Below, piece after piece: positions 10,741 to 23,027 of a stretch of 64,000 nucleotides of DNA; the first letter of the stretch is position 1; each line of letters opens with the position of its first letter. The position numbers were made by a program, and so were the translations under genes. The stretch lies in contig JALIGW010000003.1 of the NCBI GenBank assembly GCA_023053685.1, positions 43,408,496 through 43,472,495 of the forward strand, written 5' to 3'. Under the pieces are notes generated by a model. The model ran no database searches, had not been told where the DNA came from, and worked only from the letters and a program-made list of their open reading frames with translations. This DNA is from Diadophis punctatus similis (Eukaryota > Chordata > Lepidosauria > Squamata > Dipsadidae).

Positions 10741-10850
10741 ACGCTGGCATTGATACCTCCTTGCAAGGAATGGTAATATAGAAACAACAGATTATTATGG
10801 AGATTGCAAATCTTCTCTTTCTGCTTATTTGAAGGACTGCTAGTTTTGAA
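10738..10850. repeat. Right copy of the direct repeat flanking a CR1 copy
   Basis: Partner of 9795-9893. The order is CR1-flank, reversed CR1, CR1-flank. A target-site duplication of this length is not expected for a LINE. Confidence 0.6.
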
Positions 10851-11105
10851 TCATTTCTTCCCATTCTATTCATTTTCACTAAATGGGCGTGCTCCAGATC
10901 TCCTCCCTGGGGTAATGCCATCAAATGGAAAATAGGAGACAGGTCCTTTCTCTGGCAGTATCTGCGCTTTGGAATGATCTCCTCACCAGCCACCACCCTA
11001 CCCCCCACAAGGTTCACATGGTTTTCAAAACCCATTGATCTACTTTGTGCTATATTTTTCCTATTTTGCTTTTCTTTGTTTTTAACTTCTACTTAGGATT
11101 TAGAG

Positions 11106-11216
11106 CAGGGGTCTCCAGCTTTAAGACTTGCCAACTTCATCTGCCAACATGCTGGCTGGGGAATTCTGGGAGTTGAAGTCCACAAATCTTAAAGTCGCCA
11201 AGTTTGGAGACCCCTG
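11106..11216. mobile_element. Short hAT-type MITE (CAGGGGTCTCCA termini)
   Basis: Termini CAGGGGTCTCCAGCTT and AAGTTTGGAGACCCCTG are inverted. Flanks atttagag and gtgtagaa agree at 5 of 8 positions, so it looks old. The interior contains the shared TCTGGGAGTTGAAGTCCAC module. Confidence 0.75.
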
Positions 11217-11248
11217 GTGTAGAACATTGTAAAATTGAGTTTGAAATA

Positions 11249-11806
11249 CCGTATATACTCGAGTATAGGTCGACCCGAATATAAGCCGAGGCACCTAATT
11301 TTACCACAAAAAACTGGAAAAGTTATTGACTCGAGTATAAGCCTAGGGTGGGAAATGCAGCAGCTACCGGTAAATTTCAAAAATAAAAATAGATATCAAT
11401 AATGTTTTTGAATATTTATTTCAAAGAAAAACAGTAAACTAGCTCTGTAAGTGGAAAAGAGGGTCAATAAAAACAATATGGTATCAACAATAACTAAGGA
11501 GGAGGTGGGACATCGTTGCAGAGCGGCAGGAGGGGGAGGAAGGGGAATCGTAAGACAGCCCTGCATTACATTAGAACATGAGGAGGGGGGATGGTGCGGT
11601 GTGCGCTGCGCGGCAAACTGACACAGAGGGAGGGGAAACTCACAGGGGCGCCGGGCCATTCACGAGCGTCACCCAGCGGCATGGCCCCGCCCCTTTTTCT
11701 CCTCCATTTCGGGCAAATTTTTCACTGACTCAAGTATAAGCCAAGGCGGCTTTTTTCAGCCCAAAAAGTGGGCTGAAAAACTCGGCTTATACTCGAGTAT
11801 ATACAG
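11249..11806. mobile_element. TA-flanked non-autonomous DNA transposon
   Basis: Termini CCGTATATACTCGAGTATA and TATACTCGAGTATATACAG are inverted with one mismatch near the edge. Both ends are bordered by TA (11247-11248, 11807-11808). AAGCCGA/TCGGCTT repeats follow each terminus. The TA flank suggests a Tc1/mariner-type target. No transposase frame is present. Confidence 0.7.
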
Positions 11807-11869
11807 TAGTTGTGTACAAATGATGAACATGTTATTGCTAAAATGCAGAAACATTAACTGAAATTTGAA

Positions 11870-12310
11870 ACAGAGGAGGAATTCATGAAAAAAAGTATGA
11901 TAAAATGGACAAAATAAATTGGCTACAATATATTAATGGAGAATATGTGTTGCTATTATGTTATAATATCTATAAAATGATGTTGCTATATATCACCAGA
12001 ATGAATAAAAAATACTTCAAATTTATGTTGGAAATGTGACCAACAGAAGGATACATTTTACATGCTTGGTGGATGTGCAAAAAAGCTTGAAAAGTTTGGA
12101 CTGAACTAGTTCAGAAGATTTTGAAGATTAATGTACAATTGAAACCAATGGCTTTTCTTTTGGAATTGATCGATAAACAGTTATAAAAAGTAATGGAACT
12201 TAGTTTAAATACATAACTTCAGTAAGATTATTATGTACACAAAGGTAGAAAGAACTAACATTATCCATGATGGATAATGTTGATGATGATAGAATTTGCA
12301 GAAATCCCAA
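11870..12310 (+). mobile_element. L1 LINE, ORF2 C-terminal remnant
   Basis: Broken translation around 12015-12160 gives a cysteine-containing LCWKCDQQKDTFYMLGGC-like segment, the usual vertebrate L1 ORF2 C-terminal region, followed by KKLEKF and degenerate sequence. Several stops and frame changes are present. Confidence 0.6.
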
Positions 12311-12319
12311 ATTGGCATA

Positions 12320-12826
12320 CAGGTAGCCCTTGACTTACCACCATAATGGAGCCTGCATGTATATACTGTCATAAGTTGTGATGGTTGGAAAGCGAGTCAT
12401 CATGTGACCAATTTTACAAAATTTTGGAAGTGGTTGTTAAGAGAATCACCTGGTCATTAAATGAATCGGTGGTTCTCAATGAACCCTTTATTCAGTACAG
12501 GGCATTTTGCCAAAAACTGGAAACATTTTTTCAGCAGAAGCCATCTTGTTTTTGGCTTTTTTTTTGGATTTTTTTTTCCAGCACTGTGCATGCAAAGCGT
12601 GCGAAGTGCGTGCGCGGCTATGTGGTGCGCCCACGCAGCACTGGAGGAAGCAAACTGGCAGCGAGGTACGTTAGAACCCACCCCTGGACTGGTTGCCATG
12701 TACCTGAAATGCAGTAATATAACCACGGGGAGGAGGGGGCAGAGAGCTGTTGGAACTTCAGAATTGAATCGTAACTATTGGGGGGGACTATTATAACTTT
12801 TAATGGTCATAAGTTGAGGACTTTTC
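12320..12826. mobile_element. MITE-like repeat (CTTGACTTACNACC ends), mosaic
   Basis: The left end CAGGTAGCCCTTGACTTACC and the right end ATGGTCATAAGTTGAGGAC form inverted termini. A truncated hAT element lies inside. A related left end is at 21496. No TSD was found, so the superfamily is open. Confidence 0.5.
12538..12686. mobile_element. Truncated hAT element (same family as 17800-18159)
   Basis: It ends with TTAGAACCCACCCCTG, the reverse of the left end at 17800, including CCAGTTTGCTTCCTCC in reverse. The other end has no recognisable terminus, so the copy is cut short. Confidence 0.65.
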
Positions 12827-13639
12827 AGAGAAAAGTTATTGACTAAGTTTATTATTGACAGGAAATGTTTTGCATGAAGCAGAAAAAATGAACTTATTAT
12901 ATATGACAATATCTTTTTTGCACTTTTGGCTTTTTCTTTCTTTTCTTCTTTTGCTTCTTTATTCTAGTCTTTGTTCCTGCTTGTTTAAAAATGTAATAAA
13001 ACTGTTTCAAAAATATTATATTTATAATATATTTCGCCCTCTTGCCAAGCTAGAGCATTGATATGAAGATCTTATAGCAAAGAAGGCTAATACTTAATCA
13101 ACAGACTAATATGGAATTTGCAAACCACTTCCAGGGTTTTTTTTTAATCATTGTCACAATGAGGAAAGTAGCACAATGGCTATACTGCTGTACAAAAGGT
13201 GTTATTTTGCAGTCTGTGTCTTTACTGTGGGGCTACAGAACTCCTAATAATAACCATCCACCTCAATTAATGAAACTGAATCTGATAAACAAGATTTTGT
13301 TGTTATCAAAGGTTCATCAGTTAAGCATTTACAATCCCATGCTTGCCCATGACAAAATTAAGCCAGCATATCAAAAGCTGATCCATACATCTTGTACATC
13401 AATATATCTCATCAGTAATGGATTGATGTCCTGACAAATACGGTATCTGATCAGATGTAAATCGGGAAAGATATAGAATCAAGCAATCAAAAATCAAATC
13501 TCATTTCTATAGGTTTGAAAGTACATGTCAATTTTTTTAAAAAAAAGACTATGTGATGTTCATGAATTGGTCTTTTAATAAAGACTTTAATCCATCTTTT
13601 TTTTTATCTGTGAGCATTTATGTGTGAATTACATGTGAA

Positions 13640-13735
13640 TAGACCAACTTGGAATACTGTGTGTCCACCAATGTCTCACCAGTTTAAAAGGAACATTGAC
13701 GAGAGTTCAAAGGAAGGTTACCAAGATGGTGAGTG
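13640..13735 (+). mobile_element. CR1/L3-like LINE scrap
   Basis: The segment GGAATACTGTGTGTCC, then CACCAGTTTAAAAGGAACAT, then AGTTCAAAGGAAGGTTACC and AAGATGGTGAG resembles the CR1/L2-type RT region after the active site. It is short and frame-broken. Confidence 0.4.
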
Positions 13736-13739
13736 AAAC

Positions 13740-14258
13740 AGCAACAAGTCCCTAAAATACTTGTAAATGGTTCTGCCCTTACTTGGAAAGAAGTGACAAG
13801 AGATTTCAGGTGGCCCCCTGCAAGGCTTTTTCCTTGGTTCTATGTAGCTTAACTTCTTTATAAGTGGTAGGAAAGGAATTCTTACTAAATTTGAAGACGA
13901 GATTAGGGTTCATTCTAAGGATTTCAATTGGCCTGAAGATTTAATCAAATCAAAGGGAATTATATTCAGTAGTGATTTACAAAATCCTGCATCATGTAGG
14001 AAAGCATTTCTTTACATCATAAAAGATAATTGTTCCATTGTACTCTACATCAGTTAAGAAAGGTGCACCTCTCTGTTCCTAGCCCACCCACCCCTGTGGA
14101 TTAATGCAATCATCCAGAACCTGTAGAGTCTGTAATAATTGGCATTGTTCTCCTACATAAGGAAGTTTCTCTTAGTCCCAAACCAGGGGATTCACAACTT
14201 TTGCTGATAGATGGGGGGGGGATTCTTTAGATCACAACCAACAACAAGGGAGTGGCAA
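13740..14258. other. No recognisable gene; possible old LINE sequence
   Basis: Weak resemblance to CR1 3' sequence, too decayed to assert. Confidence 0.3.
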
Positions 14259-14261
14259 CAA

Positions 14262-14484
14262 ATAGCAATAGCACTTAGACTTATATACTGCTTTACAGTG
14301 CTTTATAGCCCTCTGTAAGTGGTTTACCCCCAACAATTTGGGTCCTCATTTTACCCACCTCGGGAGGATGGAAGATTGAGTCAACCTTGAGCCTGGTGAG
14401 AATCAAACTGCCAACTGCAGGCAGCCGGCAGTCAGCAGAAGTAGCCTGCAGAACTGCACTCCAACCACTGCGCCACTGTGGCTC
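14262..14484 (-). mobile_element. tRNA-derived SINE (second squamate family)
   Basis: This is the reverse of the copy at 8738. It starts with the tail AATAGCAATAGCACTTAGAC, runs through GGGTCCTCATTTTACCCACC, and ends with the reversed A-box CCACTGCGCCACTGTGGCTC. Confidence 0.85.
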
Positions 14485-14489
14485 ATAGA

Positions 14490-16200
14490 TAGATAAATAG
14501 AACAAATTACAAGTAGTGTATTTAGATGCTGGTAACTTGTTGCATTGCATCATGCTCACTAATAGACTGAGTGAGCCGTATCCTTCATTGCAAGAGTCTC
14601 ATACCTTTCTGATACTCACCCATAATAAAAACAAGGGTACCATATCCAGCAAAGTGTTGGCATGGAACATAGCTGGAAGAATGAACAAAATTTGTAACAG
14701 TCTCGGTGGATTTTCTATCCAGGTTTTATAATATAGCATTCCATGAGACATGGCTGACAAGTGATTACACAAAAGTATATTTACCAGGTTTTAGATCTTA
14801 GTTTAGATCAACAAAAAAAATCAACCAAAAAAAAAGACTCAATCAAAAGCAAAGGGAGCCCTGGTGGGTTCACTACACTCATTAATGAGGCACTAGGACT
14901 CAATTTTCTCAACTGGTTTGCAATCTTGACATTTTCTAGCACTCTCCTATCCAAATGCTAATTAAACATAATCCTGCTTAGCTTTTTGAAATCAGGCAAG
15001 GTTGACTAGGCTCTGCCACCCTCTGTGACAATGTGTCCTAACAAGTGTTTAACCTGCTTGAAATAAATTTACAATTTCCCAAGGGTTTGACCAATGTTAA
15101 TACAGGAAAGGGCTGGTAGCAATAACTCATGAAAGTTGTGCTTTCTTAATATACCAGATCTATCTTTGAGTCATGTCAGCTGTGAGAACTTCAAGTTTGA
15201 TTCCAATTTAACAAAACGTTGATTGTTATCTTGTTATCCAAAGGTTCCTGCGATTTGGCTCATAACAAAGAATGCTAATTAATGAGCAATCAAAGCAGAT
15301 CACTTCAACTATTTGGTTGATTAGTTTACATTCATTTTCCGGACAGGAGAGGCTGTGCAATGGTTTTGACAACTTGCTGATAGACTGTTGATTTAGAGAC
15401 CCATACTAGCATTTGCATTTTAATTTAACCAGTGAAAAAAGCTATTTAAAAAAATTAATTAACTTCTAAACTTGAGGTTTGGGGATGCTATTATTACTGT
15501 TTTGGAAACAAGTGCAATCTGTCAAACTTCCTAGATCAACCTCTGTGTGTCAACATTTGCAGCATGTATTTCCAATTTTTTTTCCTGCACCCAAGAATAC
15601 TCCCGCCATAAAACTTGTAAGAAAAGTCAGGAGTAACCTACAATCTAACATTAGGAGCTGCAGCACCACATCCCACATTACAAACTTTGCACATATTTGT
15701 TTGAAAATGGTTCTTTACAACCATACTGTACCTGGTAAGTGCCTTTGTAAATTAGGTTATCGTGCATTATAGGCTACCAGGCAGACTTAAATGTTGGATA
15801 TTTCAAAACATCAAAATTAGCTAAAGATCCAAGCATTTTCTTCCTGAAAATCAAGTAATCCTATGAGGAAAGTTTGTAATTCAGTGATCAAAGAGGCGCT
15901 TTCCATGCAGAAAGTCAAGCTATAGCTACTTCTAAGACCTTTAAGGAGTTAAATAATGCTCCTTGGCTTTATTTCTTTCTTTCTTTCTCATGTGCACATG
16001 CACGCACACATGTGAATACATACATTCATACATACACTTATACACACATTTACTCATACCCAAACTACAAACACTTCTTTGAAAATTATGGATAACCACC
16101 ATGCCTGAGAAAAAAGTTTCATACACTGTAAACAAATGGCCAGATGCTCAGCACTAAGAAAAAACTTGTGCACAACTTCTGTCAAGAGTGATCTAAACAG
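14490..16200. other. No gene; short TTTC and CA/TACA repeats near 15967-16048
   Basis: AT-rich. Reading frames up to 97 codons show no recognisable motif or codon pattern. Low-complexity CTTT and CACA/CATA tracts lie at about 15967-16048. Confidence 0.45.
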
Positions 16201-16202
16201 TG

Positions 16203-16287
16203 TTGCTCAACCTCAGCAACTTGAAAATGTGTGGTCTTCAACTCCCAGGATTCCTCAGCCAACTACACATCCTAAAGTTGCTAAACA
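16203..16287. repeat. Degenerate MITE hairpin remnant
   Basis: Contains GTCTTCAACTCCCAGGATTC flanked by the roughly inverted TCAGCAACTTGAAAATGTG and CACATCCTAAAGTTGC. It uses the same core module as 1908, 11106, 23835 and 48550. Confidence 0.5.
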
Positions 16288-16289
16288 AT

Positions 16290-17575
16290 ACAAACTAGTC
16301 CATACAAAGCTTTTTAGTCACACACTTCCTTGATAATCCAGCTAAACAGACACTTAGCGTGTGCATCAGGTAATCAAACGTAGTCCAGATTTTCCCCAAA
16401 GGGAAGACTTCTCTAATCTGTATTGTCCAAGATCCCAATGGACATTAGCCAACCAAACTGCTTACATGTATTCCATGCCTCCAGAATTTTCTTCCCTCTT
16501 CTCTGGCTGGCTCTCTTCTGCAGGGCTTTGTTTATTTGTGTGTTGATGTATCTATTGATTTATTGATTGCTGCCAGCTGAGCTTCATACCTGCTTCAGCT
16601 CGTTTTGTTTGACTTTGATGGCAAAGAGCATAGCAGATTCAACAGCCACGACCTCCCTTGGTGTCTAAAGAGACTTGTTCAATGCTACCCACTCTTCAGC
16701 AGCCCTTCATTGAACCACTGAAGAGGGATGGAAACTCAGGTTGATCTGGCAACCATGTGCAGAGAAGACTGTTTGGGATGCCAGACTCGTCAAACTGATC
16801 CTTCTCAGAAATGGCTTACATATTTTATGTGCAAGAAAAGAGCTATCCAGGGAGAGCTATGCATGCCTGGATCCTAGAGATAGCAAGAGAGTCTTAAGAG
16901 AACAATATTAGAAATTAATTTGTAGAGACAGATGCTATAGTTTATTGTACTGAGTATTGCAAGTATTGACAAACTGAATTTCTATGGGTGAAGTTTTTCC
17001 ATCATTGTCTTTGCGTTCACTTGATGAATTTCTGCTTGTTGTGTTGTTCTAAAACACAGGAGTTCTGCCAGACCATAAAATATTGGGCTTAACAAGAAGA
17101 GCCTTTCTGTACAGAAGATAAAAAGAAATACTTCAATTTCATGCAAAAGACAAGACCAAAAATGTTTAGTAGTCGTTTCCATATGAGGATTCCTCTTCCC
17201 TGTATTGAAATCAATATGATTCTAAAAACGTCAAGAAAGAAAATATAAAGAGAACGGGGGGAAAATCCTTACCAATAATGAAGACTATTTCAGAAACTAA
17301 CTAGCAGTTGGTGTTTTAGGTATGTAACCTATGATTTAGGGGGTAGTAGATAGGAATAAAGTTTAGTGGCCATTGACATACCCAAGTACCATTAATTAAA
17401 ATCCTTTCCATTAAAAATTATTTAGACTGGTTGCCATCAAATCTGTTCAGTATCGCTTTGTATGAAAAAGTCATTCCTTTTATCAGTCTTGAATCCTGTT
17501 CCACTTCATTAAAATGGATAGTCCTTAGTTCTAACACTGCCTAAGACAAAAATACTTATAAAGAAGAATATTTGT
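16290..17575. other. No recognisable gene or repeat
   Basis: Ordinary AT-rich sequence, nothing supported. Confidence 0.4.
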
Positions 17576-17577
17576 AG

Positions 17578-17730
17578 TTCAGGGTTGAAATGAAGGGTCC
17601 TTGGTGCTCTCTGAGCTTGCTTGTTTTCTTGCAGACGTTTCATTTCCCTAACTAGGTAACATCAGTGCCTGATCAGTGCACTGATGTTACCTAGTTAGGG
17701 TAATGAAATGTCTGCAAGAAAACAGTAATA
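17578..17730. repeat. Head-to-head inverted repeat, possibly Penelope-like
   Basis: Arms at 17623-17668 and 17678-17723 (46 nt each, 2 mismatches) are separated by 9 nt. The motif CTTGCAGACGTTTCATT with CTAGGTAACATCAGTGC resembles terminal sequence of Penelope-like or similar elements. A single, non-inverted copy is at 29835-29940. Family assignment is tentative. Confidence 0.55.
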
Positions 17731-17799
17731 CTTTTTCCATCCACTTTTCATGCCATACATTAGTTTATTATGTCTTCCCACTCTTATATCTCTCCTTAT

Positions 17800-18159
17800 C
17801 AGGGGTGGGTTCTAACTTACCTCGCTGCCAGTTTGCTTCCTCCCGCACTGTGTGGTCCTGTGCGCACTTTGCGTGTGCGCGCATGCACAGTGGCAAAAAA
17901 TCCAAAAAAAATCCAAAAAAAGCCTAAAACAAGATGGCGACGCATGTGCAGTGCCGGAAATTCGGCTTCTGTGCATGCTCAGAAGAAAAAATAAATTCAA
18001 AAAAATTCAAAAAAAAATTTAAAAAAAATTTAAAAAAAAAGATGGCGGTGCCCACAGACCGCCACCAACCGAACTGGTTCCATGACATCATCGTGACATC
18101 ACCAGCGGGTCACTACCGGTTCAGACGAACTGGTCCGAACCGGGAGGAACCCACCTCTG
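17800..18159. mobile_element. Non-autonomous hAT element
   Basis: Begins CAGGGGTGGGTTCTAACTTA and ends GGAGGAACCCACCTCTG. TSDs ctccttat (17792-17799) and ctccttac (18160-18167) match at 7 of 8 positions. The A-rich interior (18000-18040) is followed by a GC-rich end. Confidence 0.87.
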
Positions 18160-18169
18160 CTCCTTACCC

Positions 18170-20650
18170 ACTTTTAGTCTAACATAAAAAGTCCTAATCA
18201 TTGTTATTTCTCCTTCTAGGGAGACTGTTCTCTTACTTCTTATTTTATTTGCTTTTTTTCTGTAGAAAGGACAGTTTTGTAAAAAAAAAACCAGTGTTCC
18301 AATTTTCCATAGTGAAAAGAAATATCCTAATTTGGGACTTAGTAGAAGAGTTCCATCTCCCAAAGTGCAATTTCTTTCAACTTTAAGCCTGTGCTATATT
18401 CAAGTATCTCCCTGCCAGCACAAAGGTCCTTTAGCAAAAGCATAACTGTTTGACATGTACTCTTTGACAAAAGGTGATACTGAGTAGCCCTATAGATATC
18501 AGCAAATAGAACATTAATATTCGAGATTGACATGGCAACCCCCACTCCTTGTGGAGTGGGTCATACCACAGCCCTTTTGCACCTATGCCATTATGCTATC
18601 ATTGAGCCCCCAATTCTGATGCCATTCTATACTGCTACCTGTGCCTCTCTATCCTCCAATGCTGCCTGCTCCTGCTAATGAGATTCTTCTGTCAAGATTT
18701 GCCAAGACTTCTTGTTTATATTTCAGAGTCATAGTCTATGTTCCCTGTTTTTCCTTTTTCCTTCCTGCATTCTTCTCTCCAATATTCCAACATCTCTCCT
18801 GAAGCTACACCTCTAATAGCATCCCATCCTGAAGCAACTGAGCTCTGCTTAAATGTCTGGCTCCTCATTTTCCACAGTGCATAACAAGATGCAGGTGTCA
18901 AAACATCCATTTTTCCTTATGGGAATCTGTGCAGAGGACAACAGAGTCCAAAGGAATGACATAGATATAATACTGTCTTTCAGGTGAGACACTTGAGGTA
19001 CCATGAAGAATCCTATGAAAAATGATGCCCAACAAAATAGTAAAGCTGTCAACTGGAAATGGTTGCCTCAATTAATCAAAATAATTTGTGTGGAATTAAT
19101 TGATTGCAAGAAATACAGTTCTTGAAAATCCAAGGAATCTCTACTATTGCTGGATTGGAAGCCTGAATCATTTTCATTCCCAAATCAGGCACCCTGTCTT
19201 CTGCCTTCTCCTCAGAAACAACATAAACAATAGAATAAGGTTGTCTACACTATAGTTTCTTCCAAAGAAACAGTTAGCTCAAGTATCAAAAGATGCCAAA
19301 CTGTAATAGCAAATATAAGCCCCAGCTCACTGCGAGAAACAGACAAACAAGCTAATGCACAGGATGGCTGCAATTACAACTGAATAACTTGGATGCAATT
19401 ACAACTGAATATCTTGGATGCAAAATCAACAAATAAGGAAAAAAACAAAACAATGCACCACTACTGTTTATTATTGCACTGATTCCTCTGTCAACGATAC
19501 TAAACAAGTTAGGTCATGGCTATCAAATGTCAAAAATATCTGTCAGGTTATTCCACCTCCTTTACATGAAACTGAAGAAGCTAAATTGCTCTAATACTTT
19601 AGAATTCAAACAGATAACCTGTCACATAACATCCCAGACTTGATAAAATGACCAAAAAAAGTCTGGATAGTGGACATTGCAGTAACTGGAGACAGTAGAA
19701 GAGAAGAGAAGAGAAAGAACTGGAGAAAATTACAAAATAGAAAGACCTGCAAAAAGAAGTGGAACAACGATGGCAAAAGAAAGCAAAAATAGTACCACAG
19801 TAGTAATTCCCATCTTGAACAATCCCAAAACATCTGGAGCACCAACTTGAACATCTTCGACAATTGCCAAAATAACCATCAGTCTATTTACCTGGGACAG
19901 TTTACAGCCTGCAACAATATCTTTATTATTATATAACATGTGACTATCCCAGGTCATTGTGAAGGACTTGATAGGTAGACAAAATTGCCAAATCCAGTCT
20001 AAAGGCCTGACTGACTGTGTGATCATGATTTATTAAATTTATATGGTCCCTGATTCCCAGTGACTCTGAGTGGCATTCAGTGCTGTTTCAAAATTTAGTT
20101 TGTGACATGGCTTTCTAAAGCTGTTTTCCTCATCTCTGCCTCACATTTATTGGTATGTCCTACTGACAACAAATTGTCTGTGGCCTCTGGCAGGGTGATT
20201 TAATAGAGATGAACTTGCATTTACATAAATGTTATTAAGGAGTTACCAGAGCCCATTTGTCTCTGTAAATCTCAGCCATCTGCATCATGTTTATCCACTG
20301 ACAATCTCATAATTCTTGATGTCCACTTCTAATATCAGAAATAACTTTCAAGCATCTAATGAAATTTAAAGATCCAGAATTATTTCACAAACCGAAAATA
20401 TTTTTTGGGGGGGACTGTTACAGTAGCTGGGAGAAAATATTTTTGGAATTACTTTGGACATGGAGAAGTGAGAGGCATGAAGGATTAACTTTCCATCCGT
20501 ATCCCTTTCCTTTCTGTTGTAAACTAAGGTAGATATAGATATCTCAGACAATACAAATGTAGACTACTCATGCTTGTCTTTTTCAGGCAAAGGCTTAATA
20601 AGAAATAAAACATGGACTGTTGCTGTAAAATTTTGCTCATCAAATTTGGT
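18170..20650. other. No recognisable gene or repeat
   Basis: About 2.5 kb of AT-rich sequence. Frames up to 98 codons carry no motif I recognise and lie on both strands without order. Confidence 0.45.
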
Positions 20651-20656
20651 TGGGTT

Positions 20657-21201
20657 CAGGGGCGGGTTCCTAATTTTTTTACTACCACTCTGTGGGCATG
20701 GCTTATTTTGTGGGTGTGGCTTGCCAGCCATGTGACCGGGTGGGCATGGCTTGCCGGCCATGTGACCGGGTGGGCGTGGCTTCTTGGACTGCTGAAGGGA
20801 GGGGAACTGAGATAGGTCCTGCCGCCCATTCCCCCTCCCCTCAGCAGCTCGAGAAGCCTCGAACGTGCGAAAATGCCTGGGATCATCACCGTGCGTTCGT
20901 GGCTTCTCGGACTACTGAAGGGAGGGGAATGGAGATTGCTCCTGCCGCCCGTTCTTTCAGCGTCTCACGCGCTCCCTCAGCCATCCTCCCCTACTTGGAC
21001 TCACTGTGGGGTAGGAAGGCAGCGCATGTGCAGTGCCGGAAGCTCGGCTTCTGGGCATGCGCAGAATAATTTTTTAAAAAAAATTTTTTTTAAAATGGCG
21101 GCACCCAGGCACCGGCAACCGATTGCACCAGTACTGTGATGTCACCAGCGGGCCACTACCGGTGCTATAGAGTGGACCGCACCAGTAGGAACCCACCACT
21201 G
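20657..21201. mobile_element. Non-autonomous hAT element, family A (inverted)
   Basis: Begins CAGGGGCGGGTTCCTAATTT and ends GTAGGAACCCACCACTG. Perfect TSDs, gttgggtt, lie at 20649-20656 and 21202-21209. GTGGGCGTGGCTT-like units are tandemly repeated near 20690-20790. The CRE seen in 5560-6198 is decayed here to TGATGTCA. Confidence 0.92.
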
Positions 21202-21495
21202 GTTGGGTTTTACTTTAACTAGTGTTCTTTGTGATTTGATTTGATCAGATTCTTTATCACCTAAAAATACAATATTCATTAGATAAGGATCTGGGAAACA
21301 ACTTATAGCCTCTATTGTTCTGTTTACCTGCCATCCCATCAGATATGAAGCTAGGATAGATGTTTCTAGCATGCCTGTCCTTAACATTGCAATTATAATG
21401 ATGTTCTTATAAAGTGTCAAAATGCTACATGCTACATGCTAATTGCTGCCCCATCTATAAGATTGCAATCTAATTGACAAAATGCAAAAGGAATA

Positions 21496-21660
21496 TACAG
21501 GTAGTTCTTGCTTACTAACTGTCTCATTTAGCAACCATTCAAAATTACAACAACACTGAAAAGGTAACTTTATGATTGGTTTTTGCATTTATGATCATTA
21601 TAGCATCCCAGCATTACGTGATCACCATTTGGGCACTTCTCAGTTTAATATTCCCACCAC
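21496..21660. repeat. MITE-like repeat fragment (same ends as 12320)
   Basis: Starts ACAGGTAGTTCTTGCTTAC and continues with CTCATTTAGCAACC and degenerate sequence. Only one end is visible. Confidence 0.4.
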
Positions 21661-22220
21661 TATTACAGTTGTGTCAGGAGCGCTGAAGTGCTTCCGGATT
21701 GAAAAGATTTAAAGGTGACATTACCGTCGTCCAGAACACCCCCAGTTGGGGGCTCTTTTCATGTCCCCATTAAGATGCCCACTGACGTGGTACCCATTTA
21801 TCTACTCACAGTCGCCCGCTTTCAAACTGTTGGGTTAACAGTTTGAATGGGCAAAAATCAATGGGCAAAACTGTTACTGAATTATTTAAATCCCATTGAT
21901 TTCAGTAAGATTAACAGCAAAGTCTACTCACAAGCAAGCCTTGCTGAGTTTAGTCCACAGGTCCTCCTTTCCAGTGTTTTAAAAAAGGACACCTTTGCCT
22001 TTCTGAGATCAGGCTATCCAGAAAACCCCATGGCAGCATATTCCAGAGATTCTTGGACTGCATTTTCAATGGTGCTATGAAATAATTGTAGCATTCAGAA
22101 ATATATAGCATTTTTGCTTATTTTACCATAATGGGAGGAAGCCATTAAAGGTATATTATTTTCTGAGTCAATTAAGTAATTCTGGCATCTGAGAAACAAA
22201 ATCTTCTAACATAAGGCAAA
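21661..22220. other. No recognisable gene or repeat
   Basis: Includes a 77-codon chance frame (21847-22080). No supported feature. Confidence 0.4.
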
Positions 22221-22224
22221 CAGG

Positions 22225-22980
22225 ATAGCAATAGCATTTAGACTTATATACCACTTCACAGTGCTTTACATCCCTCTCTAAGCAGTTTACAGATTGCAGC
22301 CAACTATCTGGGTCCTCATTTTACCGACCTCGGAAGGATGGAAAGCTGAATCAAACTTGATCCGGTGAGATTCGAACTGCCAATTTTTTATTTATTTATT
22401 TATTTATTTATTTATTTTGACAACATGTGTACAAGATAACAGGTATGATATAAACATAAACAAAAGCAAAGTATGTATAGGTAAAAATTAGACAATAGGA
22501 CAGAAGGACAGGGATGGTAGGCACGATGGTGCACTTATGCACACTCCTTACAGACCTCTTAGGAATGGGGTGAGGTCAACTGTAGACAGTCTAAGGTTAA
22601 AGTTTTTGGGTTTGGTGAAGAAACCACAGAGTCAGGTAGTGCATTCCAGGCACTGATTACTCTGTTGCTGAAGTCGTATTGTCTGCAAAATTTCGAGCGG
22701 TTTACATTGAATTTGAATCTATTGTGTGCTCTTGTATTGTTGCAATTGAAGCTGAAGTATTCATTGACAGATAGGACATTGTGGCAGATGATTTTATGAA
22801 CTACATTTAGATCAGATCGAAGGCGACATAGCTCTAAGTTGTCTAAGCCTAAAATTTCAAGTCTGGTGGAATAAGGAATTCTGTTGCGAGTAGAAGAGTG
22901 GAGGACTCTTGTAGGCAGCCGGCAGTCAGCAGAAGTAGCCTGCAGTACTGCATTCTAACCACTGTGCCACTGCAGCTCTG
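22225..22980 (-). mobile_element. tRNA-derived SINE split by a LINE insertion
   Basis: The SINE tail half (22225-22383) stops at GAACTGCCAA. The tRNA-like head half resumes at 22914 with GGCAGCCGGCAGTCAGCAG and ends with the reversed A-box near 22970. The intact copy at 14262 runs across this point without a break. The 530 bp between are a LINE fragment. Confidence 0.82.
22384..22913 (-). mobile_element. CR1/L2/Rex-superfamily LINE, C-terminus and 3' end
   Basis: A (TTTA)n tail (22386-22417) is followed in reverse by the 3' UTR and the RT C-terminus, with GGTAGGCACGATGGTGCACT and CTTAGACTGTCTACAG in reverse. It belongs to the family best seen at 34404-35001 and 38690-39260. It is inserted in a SINE. 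Confidence 0.8.
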
Positions 22981-23027
22981 GGGTGAAAGGGGTGGAGGGG
23001 TGATGCCTTTCTTGGTTACCCTGTTAT

